Source of the DNA: Sambucus nigra
Taxonomy: Eukaryota; Streptophyta; Magnoliopsida; Dipsacales; Adoxaceae
Reading direction: 5' to 3'
DNA: 64,000 nucleotides
NCBI GenBank assembly: GCA_949130495.1
Contig: OX422210.1
Location: forward strand, 27,969,681 to 28,033,680
The notes under the pieces were generated by a model, which was not told the DNA's origin, ran no database searches, and saw only the letters and a program-made list of their open reading frames with translations. The position numbers and the translations under genes are program-made. This document shows, in pieces, positions 21,354-33,834 of the stretch; the stretch's first letter is position 1; the number at the start of each line of letters is the position of its first letter.

Positions 21354-24175
21354 TGTAACACCCCATAATTTCGAGGATTTATTATTTAATTATTTTTGGG
21401 AGAAATAAAACTAATATATTGGAGAAACTTAAATTTATGATTTGGAGAATTTATCTGAGTGGGAAAAATTATTTATATTTGGCAATCTTAAGTTTAATTA
21501 TTCGAATTATTGTTGTGCCACATATTGACATCGAAACTAGATAATGTTATAATGTATTTTGGATGATAATTCTGAGTGCACGATTGAGTCCGGATGGGTC
21601 TAGATAGTCAAAAAAGAGTACCAAGGGTAGTAATCGGGTCTCAAGGCATTTTTGGGCATAGTGAGGCCCACACAGGGGGATTTGGGCCATTTTAATTAGG
21701 CCAATGTGGCAAAAAACGTGATTAGGGATTATAAACCTAATTGAGGGAGTGTTGAACGACAGTTAACAAAATTCTAAACCTAGGGTTTGAGAAATAAATA
21801 GAGGAAACAAATCAAGAGAAAATTGGGGGTCTTTTAGAGAGAAATCGAGGGACAAATTGGGTGTTCTTCATCAACCCTTTCTCTACACCAACGAATCAGA
21901 CTCTATGAATAATTATAGGCAAGTGGTTAACTTTTATGATTCTTAAATATGTGATAATCAATTCATATCATAGTAGGTGTATATAAAATCCATTTTTGGG
22001 TGTGTGTCCACAATTAAATGGGTTTTCGGAATTGGAGTAATATGAGTAGATTAAGTACTCAATTGATGTTAGATTATGATATGAGACTGTTGAAATTGGA
22101 TTGTAGGGTGAATTACAGAAGGCATTGATGATTATTTTGACTGAGAATGATGAAATTGATTTCGGTTAAACAAAACCCGGGTGAAAACCCAAATCGGGGA
22201 TACATGGAGTTATATGTAAATTAGTTGATAAATAAGGTCTCTAGGATGTTTAGAAACTTTTTCCTATGTAGAGATATTGTTAGTTGTGCTTGCGTTAGAA
22301 TAGGGGAAGGGATAATACCTTGGATGAATTCATCAATGGCGAAACACAAAGTCGGAGGAGAAGAAGACCTGTTTGATCGATCGATCGATGGTCCCAGATT
22401 TTTGACAGATTCGCTAGTTTTATATATAAGGGGGAAATTAATTTAAAATTTAATTTCCATATTTATTTTAGTGATAAATGTATATGTAGCACATATTCCT
22501 TAGCAATTATAAGGGGATATAAATGGGTTTAGGAGGGTGATAATTGTATGTCTCAAGGGATGAATTTTGGGAAATAAATTTTAGTCTTAATTTCGGACCG
22601 AGGAAAAATGTTCGGGTATTGTAGTTGACTGCGCTACATTTTTAAATGAATTGAGGTGTAATTAGTTAATTAGGAGGCAGGATATAGACTCAGGTATTAA
22701 TGATCGTACGGGCCAAGTGAGTGAGTCCGGGTATATTGGTTGAGCGACACCAAATATTAAATTAATTAATGTATAAATTAAATTAAATTAGAGTCGAACT
22801 ATAGACTCGGGAATATGTACAGGATAGTGTTATGGATTTTAGTACACAAATGCCGGGATTTATATTATATATATACGGTGTGGTGATAGTATATATATAT
22901 ATATTGTGCGTGCTATCAAACATCAATGATTCGATATTTATTTAATATATATACTTTAGTTCTACCAAGGGAGGTTGCGCCATGTGGGTGAATCACCTAG
23001 ATTGAGGAGTAGGGCGAGTATATCCCCAGGTCATAGTGTCCGGTATATGGGTGAGGTGCTTATCTCACTTTGATGGAAGGAATATGACCGCCTCCACTAC
23101 GTTAATATTTTTGGGCCAGGTTGGTCAGCGATTTTGACTTGGGTAACTAGGTTATGTGAGCACACCTAGTGAGATAGCACTTTAGAGGAAAATCATCCAG
23201 TGAGATTATACTCGGAGGGATGGATGTACATATGAAATATGAGTGGATGTTGTAGTAAAGATACGTATACAATGGTATTAAATATTATGTGTGGTTAATA
23301 ATACAGTGTGTGATGTATTTACTTTATATAACTTGTGTCACGATTATATGATATTATTTAAAAGGAGTTAATTAGGTTAATTGGAGAGAGAACTTATAAC
23401 CCAGGAATAATAATACTCGGTTTAGAGTAGAAAGGCAAGGAAGGGTTCTAGTAGGAGTAGTTGGACGGGGTAGTAAAACTAGGTGGTTTTAAGGTAACCA
23501 TTAGGTATGCACATTAGTGGAGGGGTGAGTATGTCCTCAAAAGAGTGCGACACTAACTTAAATATGGAGAGCATTCATACATTTTTAATTATTGTAGTTA
23601 ATTCACTTGCTAAATATTTTCAAAATATTTTGAGTTCTAACCCTTGCCATAAAACTATTTTCAAAACCTTTTAGGTGTCCAGCCGTAGGGACACTACACT
23701 TGATATTCTATTCCAGGGACACATAGCTGCAGCACATGTGAATGCTAGCAAGATCTTGGATTAGATGCATCAATCATTCTTTCCTAGAGTAGGAATCATC
23801 TATCAGTTTCAGTTTTACTTAAGGCTTTTCGCTCAGAATTTTCCATTGCAATTTTCAGATTTAATTATTCAGCTTTTGGATGATTGTTATTGGACTATTT
23901 ACTTTGTGGTCAATTGTTTATTCGGCATGTAGCTTATTTAATTATTCAATTAAATTGATTCAGTGGTTGTGAATGGCTCATAGTATATATCCTCATGTTA
24001 ATGTTTTGTTTAAATAAAAAGATAAAAATTGGCATCGGCTTTTTGGAATACTAGGTGGTTAGTAAGTTTTAAAAAAAGGTTTTCGACAGTGATGCTAAGA
24101 AAGAACCAACTGGGATTCCTATTTTTATTTGATATAGGACTGATCACCTCGTATTTTATTAGGCGGGGTGTCACA
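21354..24175 (+). repeat. 5' LTR of element 2
   Basis: It begins TGTAACACCCCATAATTTCG and ends GGGGTGTCACA. It aligns over its length with 26642-29473. GATCGATCGATCGATGG (22375-22390) is this family's palindromic word. An (AT)n stretch lies at 22860-22905. A TATATAAGGGGG word near 22422 is a possible core promoter, since it follows the palindromes and precedes the more conserved second half. No coding is seen. Confidence 0.9.
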
Positions 24176-24177
24176 GA

Positions 24178-24189
24178 TGGTATCAGAGC
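24178..24189 (+). other. Primer binding site of element 2
   Basis: TGGTATCAGAGC begins two bases after the 5' LTR. The following ATCAGGTTCTAG is identical to that in element 1 at 743-754. Confidence 0.95.
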
Positions 24190-26160
24190 ATCAGGTTCTA
24201 GTGTCCTTAGGATCTGTGCGGCTTAGCGTTCTTTGATATAGAGCCCTATCATAGGATTGTTGTATTCCTCTACGTATGTGACTTACGTTCTACTACTATC
24301 AAGTATGGTTGATGTGATTCATATGCGAGTTTGGTTGGGCATGGTACATTGAACAATTGTGGACGACCAGTGAGGGCCATTAGAAGTACTACATGAGGAA
24401 AGGAGAGGAGGAAGATGTAGAGTATTCAGGGAAATGATGACCGAGATAGAGGTCACCATAATAAATGTTTGGGCAATTAATGAATAGGATAATCACTCAG
24501 GGGCATTAGTTTCCCAAAGAATTATTGTAGAGAACGGTGATACAACTTCGGACTCACTCAACATTATAGGCAGGGAGAGAGACGGGGAGAATTATTTCGA
24601 GGAGTCACTTGAAGGAGTCCTGGAAAGAAAGGAAGTGTGATGGATCCATGGATGATGATAATCCAAGGAAAATGTGTGGGGTAGAGTGCAGCGGCACCAT
24701 AATTAAATTAAGGATAATTGTTAGCTCATGGGAGCAGTGTTGGGGGACGAGAGTCAGTCACCACGTATGAAGGAGAACAAATGGAGTCAAACGATAAATT
24801 TTTGGTATGATGTGACCGTAAGATCGTCCATCCGCTATTTATATAGGGATGTGAGTGCAATTTCCGAGTTTATGGAATGGGTAAGATAGTGACTGATCGT
24901 GAGAGAGACGATAAATTATATAAGCGAACTTCTTAACCGATGAAGGGGATACAGAGAATGATAAAGGAACCCGTAAGTGGATAATGAACCGTCTGAGAAT
25001 ACACAGGAAGGGATGGGGAAATCCGACTATGATGACTTAGTGTTGGGGTAGTCAATGTCTTTTTTTTCCAACTAACATTAACGCTTCTAAGATACAAGAG
25101 CCAATAAGGTTAGAGAGTTTAACCTAAGAATGAAATGAGATTTGATAGTGCTAGTGGAGCACGATGGAAGAGTATACCTAGTAAGGGACCCATTTTGATG
25201 TTTTAAATTAAGTGAATTCCTACCTATGTATGGTGGATTTGATCTGGGTCATCGGGGCCAATAACGAGTCACATAGGTCTAGGGGAAGACAAAGGGACAA
25301 CGGGGGTAGAACTTGGGGTCAAGACTACCAAGTACGCGAGAAAGACAACCCCAATATGGACATTGGGGCCAAAGGTAGGGGATTGACACAAAGAGGTGTC
25401 TTATATGTGGAAAGTGGAACCACAACAATTGATTATGTCCACAGTGAGTCAGGGGATAGAAGTGGGATGCCGAGTAGGGAGGACAATTGCGAAGTTTTGG
25501 TTCGGTAGGATGAGAATATTATGTTCGGGAACCATTTGGGCCGTCGGTGTATAGGCGAGTGGAAGTATGAGTTTTATCCTCGGATAGATGGGATGAATTT
25601 TGTGACACGAGTGGTCACAGTATTCTTATTAACACTATTTTTGCATGGGGGATGAGTTTTATTGGCAGGGAAGCAAGTGTGAAAACTGAGAGGGTATATT
25701 TTATAATATTTACTCATTTTAAAGAGTGTTATGAAAGCATGATTTTTCCTGGGTATGGATTGGTTAGCGATGGGTGTGAACTATTATGGATAGTGATAGT
25801 AAGTTTTGGTGTTCGTGACACTGGGGTATGAATGACTTTTGCTAGGTGTCACCTGAGAGGGAGTCTAGCCTATATATATATGTGTATATATGTTGTATTT
25901 TGTGGTACGATAGACATATAAGAATGTATTGTGTTATTCTATTTTTCCCGGTTAGAAGAAATGTATACTGAAGAGATTCAAGGTGGTTGGAATTATTATC
26001 GAGCGAGGAGAGATAGCTCGGGATTTATTTTTCACAAGAACTAGTGATAGTAGGGGCGCGGTATTTTATGTTGTCTTCTGTAGCATAAAAGTAGGCATGT
26101 ATGCTTTTGTGTTAAGAGACAAGTATTTTGGGGTACGTGCTATGGATTGAGGGTCTAATA

Positions 26161-26275
26161 AATCTCAACGATCGACAATGTTAGGTAGTAGTGTATCGGG
26201 GGGGTTCCTTGTTTGGATTTCGCTTTGGGAGACATCCCACGCATGAAACTTAGTGCAACGTTAGAAGTGGGGAGA
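26161..26275 (+). repeat. Repeated module, copy 4 (in element 2)
   Basis: The word order matches the three copies at 2061-3045: GTTAGGTAGTAGTGTATCGG, GGGGTTCCTTGTTTGGATT, the TTTCGC-TTT-GGGAGA hairpin (one mismatch), ACATCCCACGCATGAA and a GTTAGAAGTGGGGAG tail. It lies in the same relative place, downstream of protease sequence and well before the polypurine tract. Confidence 0.8.
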
Positions 26276-26641
26276 TGTTTGGTAGTTTGTACATGGGTTG
26301 GGTACCCTGGCTATTATTCCTATATGTGATATGACTACGGTTTGGAAGTTATATTACGAGTTACGTCTAGCATAGTCGGGTAAATTTCTTGCGGTTAAGC
26401 ACAGGGACAGGGTATATGGGCACCCTGGTTAATTAGGGTAACTTTCGTGCGGTTAAGCACGGGTACAGGGTGTATGGGCGCCCTGGTTAGTTAAAATGCA
26501 TATTTGTGTAACCCATAGTTATAAGTGGGGGAGATAAATATAGCAAGCTTAGAGGCATAGGACTAGAGAGTGATATTTGAATCTTGGAGTATTAGGCTTA
26601 CATTAATTTCGAGGACGAAATTCCTTTGTAAGGGGGGAGTA

Positions 26642-29473
26642 TGTAACACCCCGTAATTTTGAGGATTTATTATTTAATTATTTTTCGGATAAATAAAACT
26701 ATTACATTGGAGAAACTTAAATTTATGATTTGGAGAATTTATTTGAGAGGGACAAATTATTTATATTTGGCGATCTTAAGTTTAATTATTCGAATTATTG
26801 TTGTGCCTCATTTTGACGTCGAAACTTGAGAATCTTATAAAGTATTTTGGATGATAATTATGAGTGCACGGTTGAGTCCAGATGGGTCGAGATATTGATA
26901 AAAGAGTACCGGGGGTAGTAATCGGGTCTTAGGGCATTTTTGGACATAGCTCGGCCCACACGAGGAATTATGGCCATTTTAATTAGGCCCATGTGGCTTA
27001 AAACGTGATTAGGGATTATAAACCTAATTAAGGGAGTGTTGAACGGTAGTTAACAAAATTCTAAACCTAGGGTTTGAGAGATAAATAGAGGAAACAAATC
27101 AAGAGAAAATTGGAGATCGTTTGGAGACAAATCGAGGGACAAATTGGGTGTTCTTCATCAACCCTTTCCCTACACCAACAGATCAGACTCTATGAACAAT
27201 TCCAGGCAAGTGGTTAACTGTTATTATTCTTAAATATGTGATAACCAATTCATATCATAGTAGGTGTATATAAAATCTATTTTTGGGTGTGTGTCCACAA
27301 TTAAATGGGTTTTCGGGATTGGAGTAATATGGGTAGATTAAGTACTTAATTGATGTTAGATTATGATATGGGACTATTGAAATTGGATTGTAGTGTGAAT
27401 TACAGTAGGTATGATTATTACGACTTACAATGATGAAATTGATTTGAGTTAAACAAACCCCGTGTGAAAAACCAAATCGGGGATACATGGAGTTTTATGT
27501 AAATTAGTTGATAAATAAGGTCTCTAGGATGTTTAGAAATTTTTCCTATGTAGAGGTATTGTTAGTTGTGCTTGGGTTAGACCAAGGGAAGGGATAAAAC
27601 CTTGGAGGAATTCATCAATGGCGAAACACAAAGTTGGAGGATAAGAAGACATGTTTCATCGATGGATGGATGGAAAGGATCGATCAATCGATGGTCCCAG
27701 ATTTTTGGCATGTTCGTAAGTTTTATATATAAGGGGGAAATTAATTTAAAATTTAATTTCCAGGTTTATTTTAGTGATAAATGTATATGTAGCACATATT
27801 TCTTAGCAATTATAAGGGGATGTAATTGGGTTTAGGAGGGTGATAATTGTATGTCTCAAGGGATGAATTTTGAGAAATAAATCTTAGTATTAATGTAGGA
27901 CCGAGGAAAAATGTTCGGGTATTGTAGTTAAGTGGCGCTACATTGTTAAATGAATTGAGGTGTAATTAATTAATTAGGAGGCAGAATATAGAATCGGGTA
28001 TTAACGATGGTATGGGCCAAGTGAGCGAGTCCGGGTATATTGGTTGAGCGACACCAAGTATTAAATTAATTAATGTGTAAATTAAATTAAATTAGAGTCG
28101 GACCATAGACTCGGGAATACATACAAGATAGTGCTACGGATTTTAGTACACGATAATGCTGGGATTTATATTATATATATAGGGTGTGGTGATAGTATAT
28201 ATATATTGTGCATGCTATCAAATATCAGTGATTCGATATTTATTTAATTTATATACTTTAGTGCTATCAAGGAAGGTTGTGCGATGTGGGTGAATTCCCT
28301 AGTATGAGGAGCATGGCGAGTATATCCCTAGGTCATAGCATCCGGTATATGGGTGAGGGTCTTATCTCACTTTCAGGGAAGGAATATGACCTCCTCCACT
28401 ACGTTTATATTTGTGGGCCAGGTTGGTGAGCGATTCCGACTTGGGTAACTAGGTTATGTGAGCACACCTAGTGAGATAGAACTTTAGTGGAAAATCATCC
28501 GGTGAGGGTATACTCGGAGGGATGGATATACATGTGAAATATGTGTGGATGTTGTAGTAAAGATACGTATATAATGGTATAAAATATATAGTTCGGGTAA
28601 TAGTACAGTGTGTGATGTATTTACTTTATATAACTTGTGTCACAGTTTTATGATATTATATAAAAGGAGTTAATTAGGTTAATTGGAGAGATAACTTATA
28701 ACCCAGGAATAATAATACTCGGTTTAGAGTAGAAAGGAAAGGGAGGGTTATACTAGGACTAGTTGGATGGGGTAGTACAACTAGGTGGGGTTAAGGTAAC
28801 CGTTAGGTGTGCACATTAGTGGAGGGGTGAGTATGTCCTCAAGAGAGTGCGACACTAACTTAAATTTGAAGCGCATTCATACATTTTTAATTATTGCAGC
28901 TAATTCACTTCTAAATATTTTCAAAATGTTTTGAGTTCTAACCCTTGATATAAAACTATTTTCAAAACATTTAGGTGTCCAGCCACAGGGACGCTAGAAT
29001 TGATATTCTATTCCAGGGACACGTAGTTGCGGCACATGTGGATGCTAGCAGGAGCTTGGATTAGACGCATCATTCATTCTTTCCTAGAGTATGAATCATC
29101 TATCAGTTTCAGTTTTACTTAGGACTTCACCCAGACTTTTCAGTTGCAGTTTTCAGATTTAATTATTCAGTTGTTGGATGATTGTTATGGGATTATTTAG
29201 TTTGTGGCCAATTGTTTATTCGGCAAGTAGCTTATTTAATTATTCGGTTAAATTGATTCAGTGGTTGTGAATGGATCAGAGTATATATCCTCAAGTTAAT
29301 GTTTGGTTTAAATAAAAAGATAAAAATTGGCACCGTCTTTTTGGAATACTAGGTGGTTAGTATGTTTAAGAAAAAGGTTTTCAACAGTGATGCTAAGAAT
29401 GAACCAACTGGGATTCTTGTTTTAATTTTATATATGACTGATCACCTAGTATTTTATTAGGCGGGTTGTCACA
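26642..29473 (+). repeat. 3' LTR of element 2 (2,832 bp)
   Basis: It starts TGTAACACCCCGTAATTTTG and ends GGTTGTCACA. The palindromic word is partly eroded here (GGATCGATCAATCGATGG at 27677-27694). It contains the same (AT)n stretch near 28160-28210 and the TATATAAGGGGG word near 27724. Confidence 0.9.
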
Positions 29474-30017
29474 TTATATTTCCTATAGAATCAATGCTTT
29501 AACTTCAAATCTCACTGGATATATATCTCTAAAACAAAATCTTTGAGATTTTGGGAAGTGTATATCTCTTGTGTGTGACAAAGGAGTAAATATAAATGAG
29601 ATCAAACGTCTCACACACATATATGAAAAAATGGATGCTAAAATGAATTTGATCTCATGAAAGGAATGCAAACCGCTATATTGAGAATATCGAATTATTC
29701 ATCATGTAAACTTTTCATTCACCCGAACAACTCACCAAAGGTGGAATGGGGTTAATGTAAATGATGAGTGGAAATGAGATGGGCAATACGTTTGATACGA
29801 TGATTTTGGGATTTTGAGAAGAGTGGACTACAACTTGAATATTTTAAGTCTTCATTTCACAAAGTTTTAATCTCATCTCTTATGTGTGTGTGTGTATTCT
29901 TGTGATACATTTGTCATTATGAAACACCAGTGAAGACATTTTTACATTTATAATTTCAACCACTTTTTTTTGAAAACCAAGGGTGATAATGGGAAATGAT
30001 ATATCTATGGTGTGGGG

Positions 30018-30082
<65 letters not shown>

Positions 30083-31200
30083 AGTGTGTGTGTGTGTGTG
30101 TGTGTGGTGATATAAAAAAATGAATGGCGGAAAATGATAAATGTATAGATGAAATGGGTGCATGGTTAATGCTCGGGACAAACTATAAGAAACCTGTTTA
30201 TTATAACTCAAGACTGATGCCTTTCTTAGTGCTCTAATCCAAATGAAAAGATGATGAGATCATGCAATGACTTTTAGTAAAAAGAAAGTTGAGTCAATTT
30301 GTGACTCGGAGATTGAAAAAACTCACTCAAAAGGGTTAAAAGCTAAAAAATTGTGGGTTTAAGTCTCCATTAGTGATCCTTAAAGTTCTCTTGAGAATTT
30401 TCACACTCTTCAACTTTAGATCGTCGTTACGTGATAAGTGCACAAAAAATTGTTGAGTGTAGTAATTCATGGTGCAAAATGCCATACGAAGTATACTTAT
30501 GCTTTAAAGATCGGCTTCAAGTTCAATTTAGAGTATTCTATGGTTAGATGATGAATGATAGATAAATCACATCAAGAACAAGATAAAATTGCATAAAAGT
30601 GAAAAATATGACTTATTTTTACCAAAAAAAAAAATTCAAAAGAGGTACAATTTGGATAAATTTCCCACCCCCAAATAAAAGAGAACATCGCCCTTAATGT
30701 TTAAAGTCATATTTTTAAGATTTTAAATAAATGTGTGAGGAAATATTATATTGCAATCAGCAACTAATGAATTTACACATTGTGATGGATCAAATGGTAA
30801 ACCTGAAGAACAATGGTGGTACAAAAATATGTATAAGTCTATAAATTACATATAAAGCATTGGGAGTGGATAGAATACCAACCCCAAATTAGGTAAGACT
30901 CATACTAAAAACAAGTATACAAAGGGTTGCCTCCCATTAGCGCTAAGTTTAGCATATTTAGCCAAAAAAAGCCTACTCACCTCTATAGATGGGAACTATG
31001 ACAACACAGGGTGGCAGAAGGTGTGGGTTATGGGACTAAAAAGTCATTCGTTATAAATTGGGTCAATAAAGTCAATCTCTTGGACTTGAGGAGAGGGTAA
31101 TTCTAGTATTGGCTTGGTACATTGAACATTGACTTGAAAAAGGTTACCATTCTTGGGATTTTTTTGAAAGTAAGTGCTTATGTGGAATATTTGTATTTCA
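29474..31200 (-). other. 3' non-coding internal region of the minus-strand Athila-like element (continued)
   Basis: The minus strand near 29560-29620 resembles 34920-34990 and 44330-44400 of the Athila element (CATATAT, then TTTATATTTACTC, in a similar setting). This supports one Athila-like element split by element 2. GGGTTGCCTCCCATTAGCGC at 30934-30953 is a word I associate with plant gypsy non-coding regions. No coding sequence is recognisable, and the right boundary is approximate. Confidence 0.5.
30019..30107. repeat. (AT)n(GT)n compound microsatellite
   Basis: About 26 AT repeats followed by about 18 GT repeats with one GA interruption. It lies in the non-coding part of the Athila-like element. 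The open frame across it (30005-30211) is a product of the repeat. Confidence 0.97.
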
Positions 31201-32215
31201 GGATAAACACACAAATTCACTTTTTATCGGATTTTATCTTGATTTAATTTAGTGAACATGCAAGATTAATTAAGAAGCCAAATTCTAAACCAAAAAATAA
31301 TAAGAAGAAGAATTTGAGGAAAAATCCCTTTCAGTCAAAAAATTTAATTTTGGAGCTGTAAAGATTTTGACAGACTCGATGACTTACACTAAGTATAATG
31401 TGCAGGGCTTTGAATCATTAATAGATACGTCACAGTCTAGAATCGTCCACCATAAGCAACTCTCGCCACAGTATCCAATAATCAACCTCAGGAATTGCAA
31501 TTCCCTTTTTTTGTTAGAAGCATAGCCTTGACTCTATAATTCAGCAGTAGAGAAAATCTCTTTAAGGGTTCTTCAATTTGGAAATTGTTCTTCTTGATTT
31601 GGAAAGTGATGATAAAAAATCCAAGGGTCTTGGATTGAAAAAGTGTATAGTTTGATCACAAAAGGAACTCTAAAAAGGCTTATTAAAAGCCTAAAATAAG
31701 TTATTTAAAACTCTAATCCCGCATCTCTATTTATAGAAAAAAGGTGTTTCAAAGAGATAGGGATTAGAGATTCGTAAAGATATGTTTTAAGAAACAAAAT
31801 CTCGTGTACTCGTTCGAACGAACTGGCACCTCGCTCGAACATGGTACCTCATCGCATTCGAATAAATTCCAACGAAACTTCGAACAACATTATAGAGCAT
31901 ACTCAAAAGGCAATGTTCAAGATCTCTTTCGAACGTGGGAACTCGTTCTAACGATAAGCGAAATCTCGTTTGAACGAAATATCCATATCTTTCTAAAGAG
32001 TTGGCGAAAGTTTAAAATTTCTTATTAAAAATCATTTTAATATATTTTAATTTTTTTTATGCAAACTTTATTTAAAATAACCCCTAAATAATTAAATTCT
32101 TTACAAAATCACCTCATATATCTTATGAATGTTGTTGAGAAGAACGATCTTCAATCTTCCAAAAGTCATTATTTTTCTTCGAATACGTGGAAGTAGCCAT
32201 GAAGGTGCAATGGGG
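31200..32215 (-). repeat. Copia LTR fragment, minus orientation
   Basis: The architecture matches the LTRs at 9078-10110 and 32216-33682: an AAAATCCCTTTCAG word near 31322 (poly-A region type), then TTCGAACGA palindromes at 31807-31980, then an AT-rich segment. The left limit is uncertain. The right side is cut by the LTR starting at 32216, which apparently inserted into it. Confidence 0.55.
31807..31980. repeat. TTCGAACGA palindrome cluster, copia LTR 2
   Basis: CGTTCGAACGAAC (near 31810), CGCTCGAAC, GCATTCGAAT, ACTTCGAAC, CTTTCGAACG, CGTTCTAACGA and CGTTTGAACGAA occur within about 170 bases. Most copies are degenerate compared with the LTR at 33173-33320. Confidence 0.75.
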
Positions 32216-33682
32216 TGTAATGGTATGAGCCAAAATAAAATTGAAAGTTCAAAGTGAAATTAAATTAATTAACAAATGAATTTTTCACTTTAACATATTA
32301 ACTCAACCCAAGTCCTAGAAATTTGCCTAAAACATATTTTCAATATAACCAAATTAGGCCAAACCAATTTTAACTAATTAAAGTAATGACTTGAATTAAA
32401 TTAATATTTACCCAAATTTAATTAAACATCAAATTCAGTAAGTAGTGATATAAGCCAAATTTTATCTTTTTACCTAAGCATGCATCTAAGGTGAATTTTG
32501 CAAAACATAAAACAAACAAATAAATCGCTACGCTGCGATGTATGAGGAAAAACCCACAACGGGAAAAAACATCGGACGACCCTAGCCTCAAATCCACTAA
32601 GTACGATTTTACAAATACAAGACAGTAAGACTTACAACACTCGACTTGACTCCGTCCAAGCCCCAACGATCCTTCTTGTATACACCTCTGCCTAGCGAAT
32701 AACCACGGAGCTCTACCGCAGTCTCGAAATTCACCGATCGGACTTGAGGAACCACCGTTAACCATACAAGGTGCCTGTCACCATGTGAGAATGCCACAGC
32801 AAAACCAACGAACTTCTTCTTTATGGGATGTAGAAGTAAACCCAAACGAACTCTTCAAATTGGTAGAGTAAACCCTGTTCCAAAACCTCCAAGAAAGATA
32901 TTTATATGGAAACTTGGAATAAAACCAACTATGGGTGTAAATAAAAGTGTTTAAAGATTTTTCCTTGAAAAATAAACACTCAAAACATGAACTATTTCTT
33001 TTTACAATTTTTCTCTCAAACTCTCTCTTGGAGATTGTAGTATGTCAAAAAGTTGATTACAAAATGTTGGTTCCAGCACTTGATAAGTCTATTAAAAGTT
33101 TGTGGGTAAAAGTAGAGGGATAGAGGTGAAAAACTGCCCAAAACTGCCAATTTAATTTCCCGTCGAAAATCTCGTTCGAACAATATTTTCGTTTGAATGA
33201 AGGGTCGTTCGAATGATACATCTAAAGAAGTTCCAGTGGCAGGTCGTTAGCAAACCTCGTTCGAACGAAATTCTTGTTCGAACGAAAAACTCGTTCGAAC
33301 GACAACTTCGAACGAAAATCCAGAAAGCTTAAAAAATTCGATTTTAGCCCAGAAACTTTATTTTAAAGTTTTAAAGAAACCTTCTGAAAATAAACAACGT
33401 TTAAACAAATCTTACACCCAATACTAATTGTTCCAAACTCCTATATAAATATGTAATGCATTCATACCTTAGGAGTAAACGGAATCAATGTTGTTGACGT
33501 AGAAACGAGGCACACAAAACCCGGCATATGATGAATCTTTATACTCTTGGCCGCTACGTCTTCAACTTTAGCATGTCATAGGCTCGAAGGATGATCAAAA
33601 AAACTATCCTATGACACAAGCATTGTTGTCCAGAATTGAGCCAAAACTACAAAGGACTCAATTTGAAATTTGTGTCCTTACA
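32216..33682 (-). repeat. Copia 3' LTR, minus orientation (1,467 bp)
   Basis: The minus strand reads AAAGGGGGAGATT then TGTAAGGACA from 33682, the same polypurine tract and LTR start as the SIRE-like element at 15323-15343. AGATGCATGCTTAGG near 32487 matches the SIRE-like LTR. The other end is placed at TGTAATGG (32216). A GGGTTTTTCC-type word (minus strand, near 32560) marks the poly-A region. It contains the densest TTCGAACGA cluster in the window. It is the 3' LTR of a truncated element. Confidence 0.78.
33173..33320. repeat. TTCGAACGA palindrome cluster, copia LTR 3
   Basis: At least seven copies: CGTTCGAAC (33173), CGTTTGAATGA, CGTTCGAATGA, CGTTCGAACGAAA (near 33259), TGTTCGAACGAAA (near 33276), CGTTCGAACGAC (near 33292) and ACTTCGAACGAAA (near 33306). 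Confidence 0.9.
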
Positions 33683-33834
33683 AATCTCCCCCTTTGGCTA
33701 TTCCGGGACAAAAACCAACAAAAATCCTAAAGGTCCGTCAAGATCTACTAGACTAAAAAAATCCCAGCCAAACTTGACTCAAGACCCAAGGATCAATAGC
33801 TTCGCCGATGCAGGTTGCCACTTAGAAGAATTCC
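33683..33834 (-). other. 3' internal end of a minus-strand copia element, truncated
   Basis: It carries the polypurine tract (CCCCCTTT on the plus strand) and the CCGGAATAGCC word. It ends abruptly at 33835, where Athila-like sequence begins. No coding is recognisable. Confidence 0.65.

Larger units (their letters stand above)
24176..26641 (+). mobile_element. Internal region of element 2 with gypsy protease relic
   Basis: No long frame survives. At 25752-25769 the reading GMDWLA, then a stop at 25791-25793, matches the strongly conserved GMDWL motif between gypsy protease and reverse transcriptase. A 98-codon open stretch at 25212-25508 is rich in Arg, Gly and Asp and might derive from the gag C-terminus, but no CCHC motif is present. 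The module found three times in element 1 occurs at 26161-26275. The region ends with CGAGGACGAAATTCC and GTAAGGGGGGAGTA (26628-26641), the Tekay-type 3' end. Confidence 0.75.
21354..29473 (+). mobile_element. Tekay-like gypsy element 2, full length, non-autonomous
   Basis: An 8.1 kb element with both LTRs, primer site and polypurine tract. LTRs are 2,822 and 2,832 bp, while the internal region is only 2,466 bp. TTAGA (21349-21353) and TTATA (29474-29478) flank it, a target duplication with one mismatch. A hand count over the first 245 LTR bases gives about 19 differences (about 8%). The internal region has lost almost all coding, keeping a protease-linker relic. It sits inside a minus-strand Athila-like element whose two halves flank it. 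Confidence 0.88.

Noticed and set aside
30005..30211. 68-codon frame rich in HT and YI repeats
   Set aside because: It is produced by the (AT)n(GT)n microsatellite.
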